From: Bacteroidales bacterium
GTDB taxonomy: Bacteria > Bacteroidota > Bacteroidia > Bacteroidales > Lentimicrobiaceae
Assembly (NCBI GenBank): GCA_016705005.1
Contig: JADIZB010000001.1
Location: 372,001-436,000 of the forward strand
Direction: 5' to 3'
Length of the DNA stretch: 64,000 nt
In this document: positions 8,991-18,812 of the stretch, one piece after another
How positions within the stretch are numbered: the stretch's first letter is position 1
Layout: each line of letters opens with the position of its first letter
Made by a program: the position numbers and the translations under genes
The notes under the pieces: model-generated
The model's input: the letters and a program-made list of their open reading frames with translations, nothing else
Database searches by the model: none
Told to the model about the DNA's origin: nothing

Positions 8991-11861
8991 ATGAAAAACA
9001 TTTTTACACTGATTGCTGTAATTGCGTTCACTATGATGGCTAATGCTCAGGGGATTATAAATGTCAATCCCGATCCCAATGGTGAACCATGGCTGGCCGG
9101 GGGACTTCGCGAACTCACTGCTGCAGACTATAACCGTATTGCTTCGACTCCGGTTTTGACACTTACACAGGTGCAACGAAGCCGAAGCCTTCCGGCTTTG
9201 GTCGATAATTCGACATTGCCATGGTTCAGGCCTGTTTTCAGTCAGGATGGGGGAAGTTGCGGGCAGGCCAGCGGAATAGGATACAATTTTACCTATGAAA
9301 TGGATTATGTGCGCGGGGTAAGTGCAAACACGACTCAAACCCAGTATCCGACACATTATACCTGGGATTTTCTCAATGGAGGTGAAGGTGGTGGCTCCTG
9401 GTATTTTGATGGCTGGCAGATCATTGCATCCAACGGTTGCCCCAATGTTGAAACCTATGGCGGTACACCCTGGACTGGTGGCGACCGTCGGTGGATGAGT
9501 GGTTACGACAATTACATATCGGGAATGAACAACCGGATGCTTGAAGTGATGACTATTGATGTTTCTGATGAAGAGGGGCTTCTAACCCTGAAACAATGGT
9601 TATTTGACCGGCTTGATGGATCTCCGACAGGCGGATTGGCCAATTTTTCAGCCGGAGTTTCAGATGTATTCAGTATGAATTATCTCCCTGCCGGAACTCC
9701 CAATGCCGGGAAACTGGTTATTACCGGATGGGGTGAAGTGGTGAACCATGCCATGACCTTTGTGGGTTACGACGATAACATTCGTTATGACTATAACAAC
9801 GACGGACAGTACACCAATAATCTTGATATTACAGGTGATGACCTGGTTGACCTCCGTGACTGGGAAATCGGTGGTCTGCTCATGGTAAACAGCTGGGGAG
9901 AAACATTCGGAAATGGAGGCAAGGTATATGTGATGTACCGCACCCTTGCAATGAATGTGTCGGAAGGAGGAATCTGGAATAATCTGCTGCATGTGATACG
10001 CACCCGTTCTGATTATGAACCTCAACTCACGCTGAAATCAGTTATAAAACATACTTCAAGAAACAAAATAAAAATTGCTGCAGGGGTTTCGCCCAATACC
10101 ACCGACACCAAACCAGCCCACATACTCGAATTTCCCATGTTCAGCAATCAGGGTGGTGATTTTTATATGCAGGGAGGTTATTCAGAAGCAGATAAATCGC
10201 TTGAAGTAGGACTCGACATTACACCACTTCTGAGCTATATCAGCCCTGGCCAGACCTCCAGATTTTTTCTGCAGGTAGTGGAACAGGATCCGGACAATTA
10301 TGGCACTGGTCAGATTACCAACTTATCGTTGAATGTGATGAATCAGTCGCTCGAATTTCAGAGTAGCATGTCGAACATTCAAATTTCGAACAACGATACA
10401 ACCTGGGTCTGGACCGATGCCCCGGTTGAATTTGTTCCGGCACAGATTCTCACTGAGCAGTTACCTGCGGCGCATATCGGCACACCTTACAGTTTTCAGC
10501 TGGAAGCCTCAGGGGCTCCTGCTCCTTTCAGCTGGTCGTTATTGCAGGAATATTCCGAAAACAATGATCAGGCTGCATTTCCCGCCATTACCTCAAATCA
10601 ACTGATTCCGAATAATAATGATGATGGATTTGTGATGCAGACCATTGATTTCCCTTTCCCATTCTATGGCGAATACTATGAAAATCTGGCAATTACAACT
10701 GACGGATCGATCGCATTCGGTGAACAATTTGAGTATATCCGAAGTGAGTCTGACCTGAAATCGGCGAGGGCTATTACCCCTTATGGCACTGATCTGATGA
10801 TTTATCCGGAATACAACGATGGAATCTACTACGAAGGAGACGCCACACATGCAACTTTCAGATGGAAAATCTCAAAATTCGAAGATCCCGGCTTTAACAA
10901 TGATTTTGCCTTAACATTGTACCCTGACGGGAGAATCGTATTCCATTACGGCAATGGCATCACACCATCTTCCAGCTGGGCAGCAGGTATTTCGGCTGGT
11001 GATGGAAGCAATTATCTGATGGCTGATATCTCAGGATCATCCAGTATTATACCCGGCTCATCATTTCGTTTCTCATGCCCACCTCTCCCATCAGGCATGA
11101 GCCTTAGCAGCGATGGTATTTACAGCGGAATTCCCATACAGGATGGAGGTACATGGAACATAACGTTTAAGGCGACTGCTTCAAACTACCTCTTTTCTGT
11201 TGTTACCCTTCCATTTACTGTTACTGAATCGGATCTTCAGGTTGTACCTGACACCCTTATATTTGAAGACGATACCCAGGCTTATGAAGGCAAGTTTTTT
11301 GAAATCATCAATACCACTGACCATGATGTAGTGCTCACCTCGTTCGATTATTCAGGATCAGTGGTACTAGAGGATGGAGAATGGTTCTGGGAAACATGGT
11401 TCCTGGATCCGATGCCCCGCACTATGATACCAGGTGAGGTTATTCAGGTGGTTGTAAGTATGATTCAACCTGTATTTACGGAACCTATGGCCTCTTTTGC
11501 CATGGATACCCTTCACTTTTCAACTGAAACCGAAAATTACGAAGTTTTGCTGATGTTCAATGACACCATCAATGTATACAACAACACCTTATTTCTAAGT
11601 GATAAATCTGAACCATTGGCTGTTTCACCCAACCCAACATCAGGTAGCACCACCCTGTTTTTTGAATCTGAATCAGGTGAGGATGCCGTATTATCCCTAT
11701 ACAACAGCTCCGGGAAACTGATGGTTCATGAAACTCTGAATGGTCTTACTCCCGGGAAAAACGAAAGGTTGATTGACATTTCGTCCATGCCCCGGGGAAT
11801 ATATCTTGTTAACCTCAGAACTTCAACCCGTTCAGCTTCAACCAAACTAATATTGAAGTAA
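8991..11861 (+). CDS. Papain-like (C1) cysteine peptidase with dockerin-like loop and T9SS sorting domain (second paralog)
   Basis: 956 residues from the ATG at 8991, which begins a clean signal peptide (MKNIFTLIAVIAFTMMANAQ); the in-frame start at 8916 overlaps the upstream gene and is rejected. Catalytic residues are Cys90 (GGSCGQASG), His253 (VVNHAMTFVGY) and Asn300 (MVNSWGE). As in the paralog at 3814, an acidic calcium-type insert (from about Asp267) lies between His and Asn. A NIDO-like domain follows (about 520-700), then a putative-Ig region and a type A sorting domain (AVSPNPTSGSTTLF...). It is shorter than the paralog because the CARDB-like and jelly-roll domains are missing. The two genes look like a tandem duplication separated by the SGNH gene. 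Confidence 0.88.
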   Translation: MKNIFTLIAVIAFTMMANAQGIINVNPDPNGEPWLAGGLRELTAADYNRIASTPVLTLTQVQRSRSLPALVDNSTLPWFRPVFSQDGGSCGQASGIGYNFTYEMDYVRGVSANTTQTQYPTHYTWDFLNGGEGGGSWYFDGWQIIASNGCPNVETYGGTPWTGGDRRWMSGYDNYISGMNNRMLEVMTIDVSDEEGLLTLKQWLFDRLDGSPTGGLANFSAGVSDVFSMNYLPAGTPNAGKLVITGWGEVVNHAMTFVGYDDNIRYDYNNDGQYTNNLDITGDDLVDLRDWEIGGLLMVNSWGETFGNGGKVYVMYRTLAMNVSEGGIWNNLLHVIRTRSDYEPQLTLKSVIKHTSRNKIKIAAGVSPNTTDTKPAHILEFPMFSNQGGDFYMQGGYSEADKSLEVGLDITPLLSYISPGQTSRFFLQVVEQDPDNYGTGQITNLSLNVMNQSLEFQSSMSNIQISNNDTTWVWTDAPVEFVPAQILTEQLPAAHIGTPYSFQLEASGAPAPFSWSLLQEYSENNDQAAFPAITSNQLIPNNNDDGFVMQTIDFPFPFYGEYYENLAITTDGSIAFGEQFEYIRSESDLKSARAITPYGTDLMIYPEYNDGIYYEGDATHATFRWKISKFEDPGFNNDFALTLYPDGRIVFHYGNGITPSSSWAAGISAGDGSNYLMADISGSSSIIPGSSFRFSCPPLPSGMSLSSDGIYSGIPIQDGGTWNITFKATASNYLFSVVTLPFTVTESDLQVVPDTLIFEDDTQAYEGKFFEIINTTDHDVVLTSFDYSGSVVLEDGEWFWETWFLDPMPRTMIPGEVIQVVVSMIQPVFTEPMASFAMDTLHFSTETENYEVLLMFNDTINVYNNTLFLSDKSEPLAVSPNPTSGSTTLFFESESGEDAVLSLYNSSGKLMVHETLNGLTPGKNERLIDISSMPRGIYLVNLRTSTRSASTKLILK

Positions 11862-11930
11862 TTTCTGACCTATACTGTAACCATTCTCCAGCATGACAAA
11901 ACACAAGTTGTGCCCCTTAACCCCGGACTC

Positions 11931-13889
11931 ATGAAGATTACTTTGATGCTGATATTGCAGCTGTTTTTCGCAGGGCTTTCCCTTGCCCAGAAACCGGATC
12001 AAGGGAGGGAACCCGGAAAGTTGCTCATACAATTAAAAGCTACATCTGACAAGGCAGGTATGGATAACCTGATTAACGTATTCAGCTCATGCGGGCTCAG
12101 CGCTGAAAGGTTGCTTTCCAAAAGAATGCACATCTGGAAGTTCAGTTTTGATGAACAGGCAACCGATGCAGTCGATTTGCTGAAAAAAGTCAGACAGCAT
12201 CCATCGGTAAGTCTTGCACAGTTTAACCACAAGGTACAGGAGCGTGAAATAATACCGGATGATCCTTCTTTTGTGAATGAGTGGGCCCTCAAAAACACAG
12301 GGCAGATGAATGGCACACCTGGTGCCGATATTATGGCAACTTATGCCTGGGATATTTCAACCAGTGGAATTACTGTCAATGGTGATACCATTGTGGTAGC
12401 CATGGTTGATGGAGGAGTTGACCTCGGCCATTCTGACCTGAAACTCTGGAAGAACAGGCTCGAAATACCTTTCAATGGCTCTGACGATGATGAGAACGGT
12501 TTTATTGATGATTACAATGGCTGGAATGCTTATATGAACAGTGGCAATATGCAGCAGAGTGATCATGGCACCCATGTTGCAGGTATTGCAACGGCAATAG
12601 GCAATAACAATACCGGTGTTACCGGCGTTGCTTATAACACCTATCTGATGCCCGTTGCCGGATCAAGTACAGATGAAGCTGTAGTTATAATTGCTTATGA
12701 TTACGTATATGAAATGCGGAAAAGGTATAATGAAACCAATGGAGAAGCCGGAGCATTTATTGTTGTGTCCAACTCGTCCTTTGGAATTGATGCCGGGAAC
12801 CCTGCCAATTACCCGTTATGGGGGGCCATGTATGATTCGCTCGGAGCGGTTGGGATTCTTAATGTTGCTTCTACGGCCAATCGTGGCTGGGATGTTGATA
12901 TCAATGGTGATATCCCCACTGCAATGACCAACGAATCGATCGTTGCAGTAACAAATACAACCAATACTGATATTCTGAACACCCAGGCAGGATGGGGGCT
13001 CAACAGCATCGACCTGGGGGCTCCCGGTACAAGTATTTATTCAACCCGGCAGGGCGATACATATGGATATAAAAGTGGCACTTCCATGTCATCACCCTTT
13101 GTTTCAGGATCTATTGCACTGATGTATGCCGCTGCCAATCAGGCCACCTTACAGCAATACGATGCAAACCCTTCGCTTGTAGCGTCTAAATTCAAACGTT
13201 ATCTTATAGCTACAGTTGATTCTCTGGATGCTCTTGAAGGAAAATCAGTAAGCGGAGGCCGGTTAAATCTTTTCAATGCCCTTCAGATGGTACAGAATCC
13301 CCCGTTTGTTACTTCAGACCCTCCTGAAGTAACATTGGTAATGGAACCAAATACTACTGATACAGTGACTATTTTACTCACTTCGCACAATACAGAAATT
13401 AATCCTTATACTGCGGTAATCCCGGATTCCGTCCATTGGGTTTATGCCGAGGTACCCGGTGGATTGCTTGTTGGATCAAACGCTGGTACTTTGAAAACTA
13501 TTTTCAATACATCAGGATTGAGCCTTGGCAGTCACAGAACAACCATAACTATTAAGGATTATTTTCTTAATGACCTGATAATAAACCTTGAAGCTAAGGT
13601 TGAAGAAGATGTTCACACAAGGCTCACCATACCATCCGAAGCAGCTTTGAAAACCAAGCCCAATCCATTCGCTTCCATGACAACGATCACTGTTGTCCTG
13701 GAACAGGCTTCGGATATTTCGCTGACCGCATACGACATGAATGGAAGACAGGTCGCCGGTATCTTTAATGGCTTTTTGTCAGCAGGAGCCCATGAGTTAA
13801 TGTGGAATCCCAAAGTTACACCGGGTGTTTACCTGATAAAGCTTGTTTATAATGAAGCAGTAAAGGTGATGAAAGTTGTCAGGAAATAG
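11931..13889 (+). CDS. Subtilisin-like S8 serine peptidase with T9SS sorting domain
   Basis: 652 residues; the ATG at 11931 is preferred to the GTG at 11910 because it begins the signal peptide MKITLMLILQLFFAGLSLAQ. An inhibitor-like propeptide (about 28-105) precedes the S8 catalytic domain. The triad is visible: Asp160 (AMVDGGVDLGH), His212 (DHGTHVAG) and Ser385 (SGTSMSSP). A beta domain (about 465-565) and a type A sorting domain (TKPNPFASM to the end) follow. It closes the run of four T9SS-exported peptidases, 69 bases after the second papain-like gene and on the same strand. Expected to act outside the cell in protein breakdown or in processing the neighbouring secreted proteins; the latter is a guess. 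Confidence 0.93.
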   Translation: MKITLMLILQLFFAGLSLAQKPDQGREPGKLLIQLKATSDKAGMDNLINVFSSCGLSAERLLSKRMHIWKFSFDEQATDAVDLLKKVRQHPSVSLAQFNHKVQEREIIPDDPSFVNEWALKNTGQMNGTPGADIMATYAWDISTSGITVNGDTIVVAMVDGGVDLGHSDLKLWKNRLEIPFNGSDDDENGFIDDYNGWNAYMNSGNMQQSDHGTHVAGIATAIGNNNTGVTGVAYNTYLMPVAGSSTDEAVVIIAYDYVYEMRKRYNETNGEAGAFIVVSNSSFGIDAGNPANYPLWGAMYDSLGAVGILNVASTANRGWDVDINGDIPTAMTNESIVAVTNTTNTDILNTQAGWGLNSIDLGAPGTSIYSTRQGDTYGYKSGTSMSSPFVSGSIALMYAAANQATLQQYDANPSLVASKFKRYLIATVDSLDALEGKSVSGGRLNLFNALQMVQNPPFVTSDPPEVTLVMEPNTTDTVTILLTSHNTEINPYTAVIPDSVHWVYAEVPGGLLVGSNAGTLKTIFNTSGLSLGSHRTTITIKDYFLNDLIINLEAKVEEDVHTRLTIPSEAALKTKPNPFASMTTITVVLEQASDISLTAYDMNGRQVAGIFNGFLSAGAHELMWNPKVTPGVYLIKLVYNEAVKVMKVVRK

Positions 13890-14020
13890 AGATGATATAT
13901 TTTGGAGAGTCGGCTGATATTTTGTCCAAATGCATTTCTTCATTAACTTTTCATATACCTGAAAACCCCATTTTTTCCACGGAATAGTGATACATAAATA
14001 AATTATAAGCTATTTCCTTA

Positions 14021-15208
14021 CTAATCAACCATCAATACCAATCCTTTAAGGTAAACTCCTTCCGGATGAAAGATGCTGACAGGGTGATCGGCTGAATGGC
14101 CCATATGATGCAGAATGCGTACATTTCGTCTTGCTTCGATGGCTGCAGACATTACCATTGATACAAACATTTCATTGTCAATAGCCTGTGAACATGAGAA
14201 GGTAAAAAGTATTCCGCCGGGTCTGATTTTGCTGATAGCTGCCGAATTGATAAATTTATATCCCTGAAGCCCTTTGTGACGGTCGGCATGGCGTTTGGCA
14301 AAAGCCGGCGGATCGAGAACGATCAGATCAAAATTATCCGGCACAATGCCCAGATAATGCTTTGCATCTGTTACAATGTTCTCATGGTTTGAGTTTTCAA
14401 AGCCATTGATGCGCAGGTTTTCTTCCAATGTGTCCATTGCCTTGCGTGAACTATCCAATGAGGTTACTTTTTCAGCGCCGGCCGCCAGCGCATACACTGA
14501 AAATCCACCGGTATAACAAAAAGCATTGAGTACATTCCTCCCTTTGGCGTAACGGGCCAGTATGGCACGGTTATCGCGCTGATCGAGAAAAAAACCCGTT
14601 TTCTGGCCATTGATAAAGTCAATAGAGAACCGATGGCCATTCTCCAGAATTTCAGTTGAATCAAAGTTCCCGTAAAGAAAACCATCCCCGGCCGAGGTGC
14701 TTCCCGATTTGCTTAATGCCTCAGAGCTTTTATCATAAACGGCTTTCAGTTTTTTACCATAAACCTGTTGAAGGGCTTCCGACAGTTCTTTCCTTATAAG
14801 GTACATTCCGGTGCTGTGTGCCTGGATTACGGCAATGGAATCATAAATATCGATCACCAGACCCGGCATTCCGTCACCTTCACTAAAAACCAAACGGTAT
14901 GCATTGTTCTTAGGATTATTTGTAAATCCAAGCTTTTGACGAAGGGTATACGCTTGAGCAAGTTTCTTTTCCCAAAAATTATTCTCCGGTTTATCCGGAC
15001 CAAAATGAAATATTTTTATGGCAATGGAACCTGTGCAAGCGTGTCCCGTAGCAAGATAATTACCGAAACTATCATAAACTTCAACGATATCGCCATCCTC
15101 AGGTTTTCCCTCAATCCTGTTTATGGCTCCTGAAAATACCCAGGGGTGAAAGCGTCTGACTGCCTCGTCACGACCTTTGCTGAGAAAAATAGTGGCAGAA
15201 ATGTCCAT
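14021..15208 (-). CDS. rlmI: Class I rRNA large-subunit methyltransferase RlmI family
   Basis: 395 residues, close to the roughly 396 of E. coli RlmI (23S rRNA m5C1962 methyltransferase). An N-terminal PUA domain (about 1-75, with HPWVFSGAI) is followed by an EEHEE-type linker and a Rossmann methyltransferase domain. Visible motifs are GQKTGFFLDQRDNR, the SAM-binding block NAFCYTGGFSVYALAAGA, VLDPPAFAK (motif IV) and the catalytic cysteine region FSCSQAID. It is divergently transcribed from the GH31 gene with its own -7 element and a leader of only a few bases. Family assignment is firm; the exact modified base is inferred from homology. Confidence 0.9.
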   Translation of the reverse strand: MDISATIFLSKGRDEAVRRFHPWVFSGAINRIEGKPEDGDIVEVYDSFGNYLATGHACTGSIAIKIFHFGPDKPENNFWEKKLAQAYTLRQKLGFTNNPKNNAYRLVFSEGDGMPGLVIDIYDSIAVIQAHSTGMYLIRKELSEALQQVYGKKLKAVYDKSSEALSKSGSTSAGDGFLYGNFDSTEILENGHRFSIDFINGQKTGFFLDQRDNRAILARYAKGRNVLNAFCYTGGFSVYALAAGAEKVTSLDSSRKAMDTLEENLRINGFENSNHENIVTDAKHYLGIVPDNFDLIVLDPPAFAKRHADRHKGLQGYKFINSAAISKIRPGGILFTFSCSQAIDNEMFVSMVMSAAIEARRNVRILHHMGHSADHPVSIFHPEGVYLKGLVLMVD

Positions 15209-15222
15209 CTGATATTTTTAGG

Positions 15223-15230
15223 CAAATGTA
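15223..15230 (-). promoter_or_regulatory. -7 promoter element for rlmI
   Basis: On the - strand this reads TACATTTG, a match to TAnnTTTG, 14 bases upstream of the rlmI ATG. The transcript would start within about 10 bases of the start codon, consistent with the short leaders common in this phylum. Confidence 0.5.
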
Positions 15231-15333
15231 AGTATAAAGGAATTCACCATTCACCCTGCAACTATGGGTTCTGTTGAACATCATTTTTTACTAATTTTAT
15301 ACCGAATGAATATAAACCTATAGTTGATATATT

Positions 15334-17754
15334 ATGAAATCCCGGCACCTGTTGCATTTTTCTGCTATTCTTTCATTGATATTATTTTCCTTCATTGCTT
15401 CCGGGCAACAATTGAATCGTCAGTTCAACAGCATAAAAGTTCTTGGCGAAAATATTGAAATTCAGGTCAGTGACGGGAAATACCTGATTTCTCCACTGAA
15501 TGATTTTACCATCCACACCATCTTTTATCCCAATGGGAAAGCCCTGAAGAACTTTTCTTTTGCCACCGATATGAAGACTGAAAGGGTCGACTTTACGCTT
15601 GTTGAGGAAGGGAATAATATCACGGTAAAGTCAAAAGGCATTTGCCTGAAGATTACCAAAGTGCCATTCAGAATTGCCTATTTTTTCAACGACAGACTAT
15701 TGTTCAGTGAAAACAGAGGATATACCAGTAACGATTCTTTGCAATTCCTCAATTTTTTAATTGAGAAGGACGAAGTGCTCTTTGGTGGCGGAGCAAGGGT
15801 TCTCGGGATGAACCGACGGGGAAACAGGCTTCGTTTATACAACAGGGCACATTATGGATATGAAACACGGTCAGAGCTTATGAATTTTACTCTTCCGATG
15901 TTTCTTTCCTCAAAGCAATATGCTATTCTTTTTGATAATGCAAGTGATGGGTACCTTGATCTTGATAGTCAGGGAAATAATGAAGTCACCTATGAAACTG
16001 CAAGTGGAATTCCAAACTATCATGTAATTGCCGGGGAAAACTGGTATGACCTTGTGCAGCATTATACACACCTCACTGGTCATCAACCACTTCCCCCGCG
16101 GTGGGCTTTCGGAAATTTCAGCAGCAGGTTTGGTTATCATTCACAGGCAGAAACAGAAGCAACGGTTGATCGGTTTTTTGAGTATAAAATTCCGCTTGAT
16201 GCTGTAATCATAGATATCTATTGGTTTGGCAAAGAGATTAAAGGGACCATGGGCAATCTGGCATGGTTTACCGACAGTTTTCCGAACCCGGTCCGGATGA
16301 TAAAGAAATTTAATAAAAAAGGAGTAAAAACCATTCTTGTAACTGAGCCCTTTATCCTTACAACATCCAAACGGTGGCAGGAATCTGTTGACAATAATAT
16401 TCTGGCGACAGATGGTAAGGGGCAGCCTTTCACTTATGACTTCTATTTCGGGAATACCGGACTGATAGACATCTATGACCCAAAAGCAAGGGAATGGTTC
16501 TGGAATATCTACAAGACTTTTACAGATCAGGGAGTCGGGGGTTGGTGGGGTGACCTTGGAGAACCTGAAGTGCATCCTTCCGGCCTCCGCCATGTTAACG
16601 GAACTGCTGATGAATTGCATAATTCATACGGGCATGAATGGTGCCGGCTTATTTACGAAGGTTACCTGAAGGATTTTTCTGATACCAGGCCTTTTATTCT
16701 GATGCGTGCCGGTTATGCCGGTTCACAACGGTATGGAATCATACCCTGGACAGGGGATGTAAGCCGGAGTTGGGGAGGCCTTGTTCCACAACCTGAAATT
16801 TCATTACAAATGGGTATGCAGGGACTCGCCTATATGCATTCCGATCTGGGAGGTTTTGCGGGAGGCGATACGATCAACAACGAGCTTTATACAAGGTGGT
16901 TACAGTATGGCGTTTTTCAGCCTGTATTCAGGCCTCATGCGCAGGAACACATCCCTGCTGAGCCGGTTTTCCAGAACATAACTACCCGGGAAAGGGCTAA
17001 AAAAGCCATTGAATTGAGGTATAAGCTGATGCCATACATCTACAATATGGCATTTGATAATAACCAGACCGGCAAACCGTTGATGATACCATTATTTTTC
17101 AATGAAAACAACAACAGGGACCTTCTGACCTATGATAAAGCCTACATGTGGGGAGATGCTTTCCTGGTTTCACCGGTAAAATCACCGGGTTTGACTGAGC
17201 AGACGATCTATCTTCCCAAAGGTTCACACTGGACCGATTTCAATACCGGCAAAACCTTTGAAGGTGGGGCTGAAATAACCGTTCCTTTATCAATCGAATA
17301 TATACCGGTTTTTGTCAAGGGAGGTTCGTTCATCCCAATGTCGAAAAAGGCTGTAAGTTCGGTCGATTATTCAATGGAAACTTTCGACCTGCATTTCTAT
17401 TCCGATACATTGGTAAAAAACAGTAATTACAAACTTTACAACGACGATGGAGAAAGTCCGTTTGCTTATGAAAAGGGCGATTATGAACTTTTCGAATTTA
17501 CCGCCAGTGAAGAAGGAAAATCGCTCCTTTTGAATGTCAGAAAGATAAAAGACAATGGATTTTTCGGTTATCCAACCAACCATATAACTTTAAAAGTGCA
17601 TAATCTTATGTCAAAACCCGCAGGCATCAAGGTGGGCAATTCATATGCCGGTCCGGCAGATTGGACATGGGAAGAAAAAGAAATGCTGCTATCAATCACA
17701 GTCAAATGCTCAGGAGCTGGTGAAAAGATCAGAATTCTCAAGGAACTTTACTGA
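15334..17754 (+). CDS. Secreted glycoside hydrolase family 31
   Basis: 806 residues with a signal peptide (MKSRHLLHFSAILSLILFSFIASGQ). The N-terminal galactose-mutarotase-like beta-sandwich (about 30-230) precedes the GH31 barrel (about 240-590) and two C-terminal beta domains. The catalytic nucleophile is Asp407 in GGWWGDLGEPE, the family WxD(M/L)xE signature; the acid/base is most likely Asp475 in PWTGDVSRSW. GH31 enzymes are alpha-glucosidases, alpha-xylosidases or related transglycosylases; the sequence does not let me choose. No SusC/SusD pair or other carbohydrate enzyme is adjacent, so it is a lone gene, probably periplasmic. Confidence 0.9.
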   Translation: MKSRHLLHFSAILSLILFSFIASGQQLNRQFNSIKVLGENIEIQVSDGKYLISPLNDFTIHTIFYPNGKALKNFSFATDMKTERVDFTLVEEGNNITVKSKGICLKITKVPFRIAYFFNDRLLFSENRGYTSNDSLQFLNFLIEKDEVLFGGGARVLGMNRRGNRLRLYNRAHYGYETRSELMNFTLPMFLSSKQYAILFDNASDGYLDLDSQGNNEVTYETASGIPNYHVIAGENWYDLVQHYTHLTGHQPLPPRWAFGNFSSRFGYHSQAETEATVDRFFEYKIPLDAVIIDIYWFGKEIKGTMGNLAWFTDSFPNPVRMIKKFNKKGVKTILVTEPFILTTSKRWQESVDNNILATDGKGQPFTYDFYFGNTGLIDIYDPKAREWFWNIYKTFTDQGVGGWWGDLGEPEVHPSGLRHVNGTADELHNSYGHEWCRLIYEGYLKDFSDTRPFILMRAGYAGSQRYGIIPWTGDVSRSWGGLVPQPEISLQMGMQGLAYMHSDLGGFAGGDTINNELYTRWLQYGVFQPVFRPHAQEHIPAEPVFQNITTRERAKKAIELRYKLMPYIYNMAFDNNQTGKPLMIPLFFNENNNRDLLTYDKAYMWGDAFLVSPVKSPGLTEQTIYLPKGSHWTDFNTGKTFEGGAEITVPLSIEYIPVFVKGGSFIPMSKKAVSSVDYSMETFDLHFYSDTLVKNSNYKLYNDDGESPFAYEKGDYELFEFTASEEGKSLLLNVRKIKDNGFFGYPTNHITLKVHNLMSKPAGIKVGNSYAGPADWTWEEKEMLLSITVKCSGAGEKIRILKELY

Positions 17755-17819
17755 GCACTGAGACGAACAGGGGTTAATGTCACGGGTTTGATTTACAACC
17801 AAACTTCACATTTTAGTTG

Positions 17820-17827
17820 TAACTTTG
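17820..17827 (+). promoter_or_regulatory. -7 promoter element for the coiled-coil lipoprotein gene
   Basis: TAACTTTG lies 27 bases before the ATG at 17855. It is identical to the element before the SGNH gene. A TTTG at 17787-17790 is too far upstream to be an ideal -33 partner. Confidence 0.5.
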
Positions 17828-17854
17828 CACATTCATTTCAAAAAAACATGCAAT

Positions 17855-18712
17855 ATGAAAAAACTGATTTTCATTGCTTTAATGATTCCCTTCATGTTTG
17901 CCTGTAACGGCAAGAAAAAGGAATATGAAGCCCTTCAGGCGCGATACGATAGCCTGCTGACCATTGGGTTTACCAAAGACACCACAATCCTCGATTATCT
18001 CACTTCGTTTAATGCCATCCAGGCAAACCTAGACTCAATAAAACAGGCTGAGATGATCATCAGTCAGAGTGCCAATGCAGATGGTGAACTTCAACCAGAC
18101 CAGAAAGAGCAGATTAATCGTGATATCAATATGATATATGAAATGCTCCAGAAGAACAAGCAAACCATTGCTGAGCTCAAGTCGAAGCTGAGAAAATCAA
18201 ATGGCAAGGTGACAGCTTTGGAGCAGATGATTGAACGGATGACCCGTCAGATAGAAGAAAAGGACGGACAAATCGGACAATTGCGCGAACAATTGGAAAA
18301 GATGAACATTCAGATTGAAATCCTTAATTCCAATGTAGAGAATCTTGCTTCAGAAGGTAAGGCAAAATCACAGACCATCAGTGAAAAGACGGATGAGCTG
18401 AACACAGCCTATTATGTGATCGGAACCAAAAAAGAATTGCGCGACCAGAAGATTATCACCATTGAAGGTGGCTTCGCCGGTATCGGGAGAAACAAGAAAC
18501 TTAAAGAAGATTTTAACCGGGATTATTTTACACGAATTGATATTACAAAATTAAGGTCAATTCCTGTGCTGAAGAAAAAAGCCAGCATCATTACCACCCA
18601 CCCTTCGCAATCGTATAAAATATACGGAGAAAAATCCATTGACAGCATTGTGATTAAAAATGGCAAAGAGTTCTGGTCAGCTTCAAAATACCTTGTAATT
18701 GTGGTTGATTAA
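17855..18712 (+). CDS. Coiled-coil lipoprotein of a Bacteroidota-specific family
   Basis: 285 residues from ATG 17855, which begins the lipoprotein signal peptide MKKLIFIALMIPFMFAC; the in-frame TTG at 17825 overlaps the promoter and is rejected. Cys17 is the predicted lipidation site. Residues about 95-185 are strongly heptad-like and charged (KSKLRKSNGKVTALEQMIE...QIGQLREQLEK), a long coiled coil. The C-terminal about 90 residues, starting at TAYYVIGTKKEL, form a compact conserved domain also found in other Bacteroidota coiled-coil lipoproteins that have been annotated as adhesin-like; I do not trust a specific function. It is monocistronic, between its own -7 element and a palindromic terminator. 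Confidence 0.8.
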   Translation: MKKLIFIALMIPFMFACNGKKKEYEALQARYDSLLTIGFTKDTTILDYLTSFNAIQANLDSIKQAEMIISQSANADGELQPDQKEQINRDINMIYEMLQKNKQTIAELKSKLRKSNGKVTALEQMIERMTRQIEEKDGQIGQLREQLEKMNIQIEILNSNVENLASEGKAKSQTISEKTDELNTAYYVIGTKKELRDQKIITIEGGFAGIGRNKKLKEDFNRDYFTRIDITKLRSIPVLKKKASIITTHPSQSYKIYGEKSIDSIVIKNGKEFWSASKYLVIVVD

Positions 18713-18742
18713 ACTGCAGTAAATATCTGAATAACAAATCTG

Positions 18743-18782
18743 ATACGAAGAAAGCCGGAATTAATTCCGGCTTTCTTCGTAT
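18743..18782. terminator. Perfect 40-bp palindrome, likely bidirectional terminator
   Basis: Two 20-base arms form an uninterrupted palindrome centred on TTAA, with a GC core (AAAGCCGGAA / TTCCGGCTTT). It lies between two convergent genes, the coiled-coil lipoprotein (+) and the MORN lipoprotein (-), 30 bases from each stop. Neither side has a long T tract, but AT-rich arms serve that role in both directions. Confidence 0.75.
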
Positions 18783-18812
18783 TTAAACAAATGAATCACT
18801 AACAGCTTCATT

